A stretch of 64,000 bases of DNA from Cunninghamella blakesleeana (taxonomy: Eukaryota > Mucoromycota > Mucoromycetes > Mucorales > Cunninghamellaceae): positions 2,129,501 to 2,193,500 of the forward strand of contig JAFCIZ010000002.1 of assembly GCA_017871115.1 (NCBI GenBank), given 5' to 3'. The translations under genes and the position numbers were made by a program. Under the pieces are notes generated by a model. That model was not told the DNA's origin. It worked only from the letters and a program-made list of their open reading frames with translations, and did not search any database. Shown here in pieces: positions 58,199 through 64,000 of this stretch; within the stretch, counting starts at the first letter, position 1; each line of letters starts with the position of its first letter.

Positions 58199-59510
58199 AT
58201 CTTTTTTATTTGGTATTTTGATGGTTTTATTCAATTGTTGCTTATACACAAAAAATGCAAAATTATTTTTTTACTCTCTTACAATGGATCACATGCCTTA
58301 TATCAGATTCACATGAAGGCGGAAACTTACGTTTTTATAATAATATTTTATTATTATTATTATTATTTAAAATGCATTATATCATAATTATTTCTTTTTT
58401 TAGTTGTGGGGTAAAAAAAGAATAATATTTCATTTTATTACTACTTTCTCAATATTACTTTTTTGTTTTTGTTTTCCATTTTTTTTTTTTGAATTCCCTT
58501 TTTGCTATATTTTTAAAATCTATTATTTTTTATGTGATATAATTATATCAAAAATAGGAAATGATGATGTAGTAAAGCATATAGAGAAAACCAATCAAAA
58601 TGTCCCGATTTATTCCTATGTCTTTATTTAATGAATATTATTGGCCCAAACCCCTCTATATTCTCTTCGCATAAAATAAATATATCAAAGGGTATAATAG
58701 TGCCCAAAAAAAATAAAAAGATACTCTAAACTTCTAAATTCTATTTAAAATACCGAACCAATCAATTTTTAATCCTAATATTTAAATACAAGTTTATAAA
58801 AAATAAAATAAAACATTTCTCCGATAAAATGGATCAATTCAAAAAAAATTATTTAAAATATCAAGTCAGTGGCTTTGAAAAAGTATAAAATAAGAAAAAT
58901 ACCATCTTTTTCATCTTTTTCTTCTTTTTTTCATTCTCTAGTTTATTTTTTTTTTTTTTATAAATGGTTTATTTGTTCAATAAATAAAAATCATTTGTTT
59001 AAAAAATAAAGTCTTTTTTTTTTTTAATAATGTGTGTGTAAATGTGTGTATTTTAATCTTTTTTACTATTTTTTGAGCTTATTTTACGCAAGGATCATTC
59101 GCATTTAGAACATATTTGCTTTTTAAATAGCTTATCGTGTTCATTACTACAATGTAGTACTTGCAATATTGAAATGGGGTCCGTTTGAGTATAGCCGTTT
59201 TAATCAATAACGTCTATGTATAGGTCGAGCTCCTATAATATATATAAATGTATATTTATCTATTGATCATTATAAATTATAAATTAATAAAATGAAAATG
59301 AAAATGAAAAAATTTGTGACTGAAATCAACAAATGATGGCGACATTTTATTTGCTTTTAAAAAACTCCGCGCGTGTGTGTGTTGCAATCAATCAACCAAG
59401 CATCAATCAATTATTATTTTTATTTATAAAACTCCACCTACCCTCGTTTAATTTTTATTTTTTTCTTCTCTTTTTCTTATTTTATTTTTATAATATTAAA
59501 AAAAATAAAT

Positions 59511-61064
59511 ATGGCCGAATATCAAGTTCGTCAAGTTGGTGCTCCCAACACTTTAGAATATCGTGTTTATTATGGTAAAAAATATGAAATAAATAGTTTT
59601 TTTTTTTTTTTATATTTTCATATATTCATCTATTTTATATATATATATATATATATATTCATTTATTTATTTATTTTTCTTTGACATTGTAAAATAGAAA
59701 AGGATGGTCTTCCCGTCTCTCCTTTCCATGATATCCCTCTTTTCGCTAACGAAGAAAAGACTATTTTCAACATGATTGTTGAAATTCCTCGTTGGTCCAA
59801 TGCTAAACTTGAAGTAAGTAATATAAAAAGAGAATAATAATAATAATAATAATAATATGAAGAAGGTATATATATATATATATAAAGGAATAAACTCAAA
59901 AGTTTTAAATGTTGCTTTTTTTTTTTTAATAGATCAGCAAAGAAGATGCCTTCAATCCTATCAAACAAGATATTAAGAAAGGTAAACTTCGATTCGTTCG
60001 TAACTGTTTCCCTCATAAAGGTTATATCTGGAATTATGGTGCTTTCCCTCAAGTAAGTAATAATCAAAAATAAAATGAAAATTTAAAAATAAGATTTGTG
60101 CGGAGTATATAAAAAATGATGCCATCTATTCTAATTCATACATATCAATCCATCTATTATAAATATAGACTTGGGAAGATCCTAATCATGTAAACCCTGA
60201 AACCAAGGCTAAAGGTGATAATGACCCAATTGATGTTCTTGAAATTGGTGAACAAGTTGCTACTGTTGGTCAAATTAAACAAGTCAAGATTCTTGGTGTT
60301 ATGGCTTTATTAGATGAAGGTGAAACTGATTGGAAAGTCATTACTATTGACGTCAACGATCCTTTAGCTCCTAAATTAAACGGTAATATATATATATATA
60401 TATATAACTAGTGGTTTACTATATACTAATATAAATATGTTTTATTAATATTTTATTTATAGATATCGAAGATGTTGAAAAACATCTCCCTGGTCTCATC
60501 CGTGCCACCAACGAATGGTTCCGTATTTACAAGATTCCCGATGGTAAGCCTGAAAACGTATTTGCTTTCAGTGGTGAAGCCAAGAACAAGGTAAATAAAA
60601 ATAATATATCATAAATAAATGAATAATAAAACTCATCGTTTTTTATTAATGATATTTAGAAATATGCTACTGAAGTTGTTCTTGAAACTAACGAAGCTTG
60701 GAAAGGTTTGATTAGCGGTAAATCTGACAAGAAGGATATTCAAGCGTAAGTTTATAAAAATAAGAAGAATGAAATGGTTTATTATATATATGTATACATT
60801 TTATTTATTTATTTATGTATTACTATTATTTTATAGTGTTAACGTTTCTGTAGAAGACTCTCCTTTCAAAGTTTCTTCTGATGATGAAGTTGTCGCTAAC
60901 GTCCCTGCTGTAAGTTTTAAATAAAATGATTGGCCTTTTTCTTTAAACATATACTCATGGTTACTATTATATATTTTTATTAATAATAGGCTGATGTTCA
61001 ACCACCTGCACCCATTGATTCCTCTATTGATAAATGGTTCTTTATCAGTGGTAACGCTTTGTAG
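59511..61064 (+). CDS. IPP1: soluble inorganic pyrophosphatase
   Basis: Hydrolyses PPi to 2 Pi in the cytosol (family I). Eight exons (59511-59574, 59698-59813, 59933-60052, 60169-60382, 60463-60590, 60660-60745, 60837-60909, 60990-61064) give 291 residues, as in yeast Ipp1 (287). The family signature [13 protein letters not shown] carries the metal-binding Asp117, Asp119 and Asp122. Other family blocks are [45 protein letters not shown], and [20 protein letters not shown]. The C-terminus ends [14 protein letters not shown]. It is the most intron-dense short gene here (seven introns in 876 coding nt). It pulls forward PPi-releasing reactions such as that of ATP sulfurylase, also in this window. 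Confidence 0.96.
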
Positions 61065-61595
61065 ATTGTTTTTTAATATATTTTTTCTTTCTCCATATAA
61101 AAACTATTGAACTATTATTATTATTATTCATTTTTTTTATTTTTTTTTGACATTCTCTCCATAATAAAAAAAAAAATAAGATAATCTAAACCAACCAACA
61201 ACCTTTGAATTGATTGATCGGCATTAAATATAAAATCCAACCCTAATATCAAATTGTATTATTGTTTTTACTTAAAAAAGTGATTGTAAATTAATAAGGA
61301 GCGAATAAGAAAAAAGGGGAAGGAAGTATAATAAGAGTGAATGATAATTATTATGATCGTAAATAGATAATTATTATTATTAGGGGAAAGTTTATTTAAA
61401 GTTACTCTCCTTATGTGTGTTGTAGTATATTGTCTTTTCTAGACTAAAGATTTAATTTTTTTGATTCCCAGCATTTCTTTTTTTTAATCTTTTTTTCTTT
61501 CTTCTCTCTTTCTCTCTCTCTCTCTTTTTTTTTTTTTGAAAAAAAAAAAAAAGAAAGTAACTTTACTTTATTATATTATCACAATTATTACAATC
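61065..61595. other. AT-rich promoter of the G-alpha gene
   Basis: 531 bp. It has a (CT)n-rich stretch at 61490-61525 leading into a T-run/A-run switch (61524-61554) just before the start codon. No gene was seen. Confidence 0.65.
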
Positions 61596-63497
61596 ATGGG
61601 TATATGTATGTCATCAGAAGAGCGTGAGGATAAAGAGCGCAGTCAGCAAATCGATCGTATGTTGGAAGAAGATAATAGAAAACTAAAAAGAGAATGTAAA
61701 ATTTTATTACTAGGTATGTATGGATAAAAAATAAAAAGAAAACCCAGTTATGACAAGAATAACCTTATATTAAAGTACATACATTCATATTTATATACTT
61801 GTTCTATTATTTATATCAGGGAGTGGTGAATCTGGTAAATCAACTATTGTAAAACAAATGAAAATTATTCATCAAAACGGATATACACCAGAAGAACTAT
61901 ATACTTGGAAAACAACAGTTTATAAAAATGTAATAGAATCAGCGCAAACTTTGATAACAGCTATAAGAAAATATAATTATCAGTATGAAAATCCACAAAA
62001 CGAGGTAAATAGCCATATATATTTCTTTATTTATAAAATAATAAACAAAATAAACTCTCATCCATTCAACCCACACATGAACTTATACTCCCTCCCTTTC
62101 TCTTTCTTTCTCCCCATCCCCATCCATCTTTTTCCCCCTTAACTTGTTTTTTTTTTTTCACTTTCTTTTACTTCACATATATATAATAATACTAGAAAAA
62201 TGCTCATTACATTATTGATTATAACTTGGGAGACGCAACCAATCCTTTACATCCAGACATTGTAGAAGCTATTCGTATTTTGTGGGAAGATGCTGTTATA
62301 CCAAAACTATTAGATGAAGAAGGAAGTGAATTTTATTTTATGGATTCAGCACCATAGTAAGTTGTCAACCATTTATAACGGCTGCTTTTTTCTTTTTTAT
62401 TTATAAATCAACTTATTTATTTATATTATTATAGTTTTTTTAACGAAATTCAAAGGTTAGGGCAACCTGATTATATACCAAGTGTACAAGATGTTTTACA
62501 TGCTAGATCAAAAACGACAGGGATTACAGAAACGCGATTCACTATGGGTCAACTTAGTGTTCAGTAAATGAAATATATACATAAATTATCTTTATTTGTT
62601 TAAATATTTTTATTAAAAAAAAAAATAGAATATGATATCCATTCAAAGATATTAATGAATATTATTTTTTAATTTTATTTATAGTATGTTTGATGTAGGA
62701 GGACAACGATCAGAAAGAAAGAAATGGATTCATTGTTTTGAAGCTGTAACGTCTATTATATTCTGCGTTGCATTAAGTGAATACGATCAAGTCCTATTGG
62801 AAGAATCAAGGCAAAATCGAATGATGGAAAGTTTAGTCTTATTTGAATCTGTTATTAATAGTCGATGGTTTTTAAGGACTTCAATTATATTATTCTTAAA
62901 CAAAATTGACGTATTTAAAAGTAAATTAGCGAAAGTACCCCTAGAACGATATTTTCCTGATTATGGAGGTAATAATATAATATTTTTTTTTTTTTTTTTT
63001 TTCACATGTTATTTTATAACTCAATGATAATAACCTTAAAAAAATCTATATTAAATTCTTTTTTCATTTTTTTTTTTTTTTTTTCATTCCTATTATATAT
63101 ATATAGGTGGTCAAGATGCAAATAAAGCTGCTAAATATGTATTATGGAGGTTTAGTCAAACAAATCGTGCCAAACTTAACATATACCCTCAGTAAGTTAT
63201 AATACTAATATGTAGCAAGTATAAAATATAGATAAAATAGGAAATTATAATCGGATGGTTTTAAACTCAATTTCTTCCTTTTTTTTCTAAAAAATAGTGT
63301 AACCCAGGCAACCGATACATCTAATGTAATATTACTAATGATAATAATAATATATATAGATAAAGGGTACTATAATATAAATACATATATATTAACATAA
63401 CCAATTCTTATTATTATTATAGATACGACTTGTTTTTAAAGCAATCAAAGATACTATATTACAAAATGCATTAAAAGATTCTGGACTTGCAATATAA
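61596..63497 (+). CDS. heterotrimeric G-protein alpha subunit
   Basis: Eight exons (61596-61713, 61820-62004, 62196-62356, 62435-62563, 62685-62968, 63107-63191, 63298-63325, 63423-63497) give 354 residues. N-terminal MGIC fits Gly2 myristoylation plus Cys palmitoylation. G1 GSGESGKST (40-48); G2 [11 protein letters not shown] with catalytic Arg179; G3 [12 protein letters not shown] with Gln205; G4 FLNKIDVF; G5 TQATDTSN, where Gln replaces the common Cys of TCAT. It ends KDSGLAI, so the ADP-ribosylated Cys at -4 of Gi-type subunits is absent. Expected role: coupling a 7TM receptor to cAMP or MAPK output; a PKA catalytic subunit lies at the other end of the window. The ATG at 61596 is preferred over in-frame 61536, whose extra residues are poly-Lys and would bury the myristoylation site. 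Mucorales carry many G-alpha paralogues. Confidence 0.93.
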
Positions 63498-64000
63498 ATA
63501 TACACACCATTGTCATCAATTTCATCATCATCTTTTTTAATACTACCATTAATTCTTCACTCAACTTTTTAGTAGTTTCATTATTTACATCTTGTACATA
63601 GTAAAAAAAAATAAAGTAAGTAACGATATACTAATAACAAAAGTAAAAAAAAAATAATCTTAAATATATACTTGGTATTAATTTATTTCCATATTATTAT
63701 TATTATTATTTTATAGTCAAGGAAAACCACGAACTTTATAAAAAAATTTATAATTTAATATTACTATTTAATTTTAACACTTAATACACTAATACCTCTA
63801 AATACACTTTTTTGCTTTATATATATAAATATATATTGATCTATTACTTTACGTTACACACATTTGTGCATGAATAAAACCTTTTTTGTTAAAAAAAACC
63901 CATTAAACTTGCGGAATAATAATATTATTATCATTAAATATAATTAAAAAATTAAAAAATTAAAAAAAAAACATAGACATACGTATATATATATATATAT
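63498..64000. other. 3' flank of the G-alpha gene
   Basis: A/T-rich DNA with (TA)n at the very end (63984-64000) and an (ATT)n tract at 63693-63712. Possible polyadenylation AATAAA-like strings occur (for example near 63608). No gene was seen. Confidence 0.6.

Larger units (their letters stand above)
57968..59510. other. divergent promoter, malate synthase / pyrophosphatase
   Basis: 1.5 kb. The 58130-58200 segment is a GC-rich island with a CGG-N10-CCG palindrome and an AP-1 heptamer; the rest is A/T homopolymer. A short frame at 58404-58631 is poly-Phe artefact. No gene was seen. Confidence 0.6.

Overview
This window is nuclear DNA from an early-diverging fungus, most likely a member of the Mucoromycotina (Mucorales-like). 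It is extremely AT-rich and crowded with (TA)n, (ATT)n and T-tract/A-tract low complexity. The genes are compact and interrupted by short GT-AG introns; I placed 88 introns in 20 multi-exon genes, and each splice kept the frame. The gene set is fungal: an ATP sulfurylase with the fungal APS-kinase-like tail, malate synthase ending in a PTS1, a Pex30-like dysferlin-domain protein, and a secreted RNase T2 whose C-terminal end resembles Rhizopus RNase Rh. TMEM234 and LARGE-type GT49 homologues are also present; yeasts generally lack these.

Layout, left to right: PKA catalytic subunit (452-2449, -); a 29-residue Cys/Arg/Gly/Pro micropeptide gene (3047-3136, +); membrane-anchored GDSL/phospholipase-B-like hydrolase (3493-5437, -); METTL21-like methyltransferase (5681-7158, -); TMEM234 homologue (7315-8367, -); a 2.9 kb AT-rich gap; phosphoglycerate dehydrogenase (11268-12729, +); ATP sulfurylase MET3 (13480-15471, -); Rossmann-fold protein (16062-17022, +); UBR7/Mlo2-like UBR-box plus PHD protein (18420-20312, +); ALG2 (21836-23776, -) divergent from LSM8 (24030-24632, +).

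A 4.3 kb gap (24633-28959) follows. It holds no intact gene but several decayed coding remnants, including a three-frame relic that resembles a Fanzor/TnpB-like transposon protein. Then come RPA49 (28960-30504, +), a Pex30-like protein (31121-32857, +), an unknown protein (33457-34011, -), RNase T2 (35223-36250, +), a PMS1/MLH2-type MutL homologue (36473-40595, +), an ankyrin-repeat protein (40818-42227, -), GET4 (43204-44830, +), a full-length ABCC transporter (45513-51292, -), a degenerate tandem array of about 148 bp period (about 52100-52900), a GT49 glycosyltransferase (53266-54929, -), malate synthase (55631-57967, -), inorganic pyrophosphatase (59511-61064, +) and a heterotrimeric G-protein alpha subunit (61596-63497, +).

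The genes are ordinary housekeeping and signalling functions and do not form one pathway cluster. The least explained items are the micropeptide gene, the 148-bp array and the graveyard of decayed coding sequence between LSM8 and RPA49. No rRNA, tRNA, CRISPR array or intact mobile element was seen. Functional calls rest on motifs recognised by eye; no database search was run.
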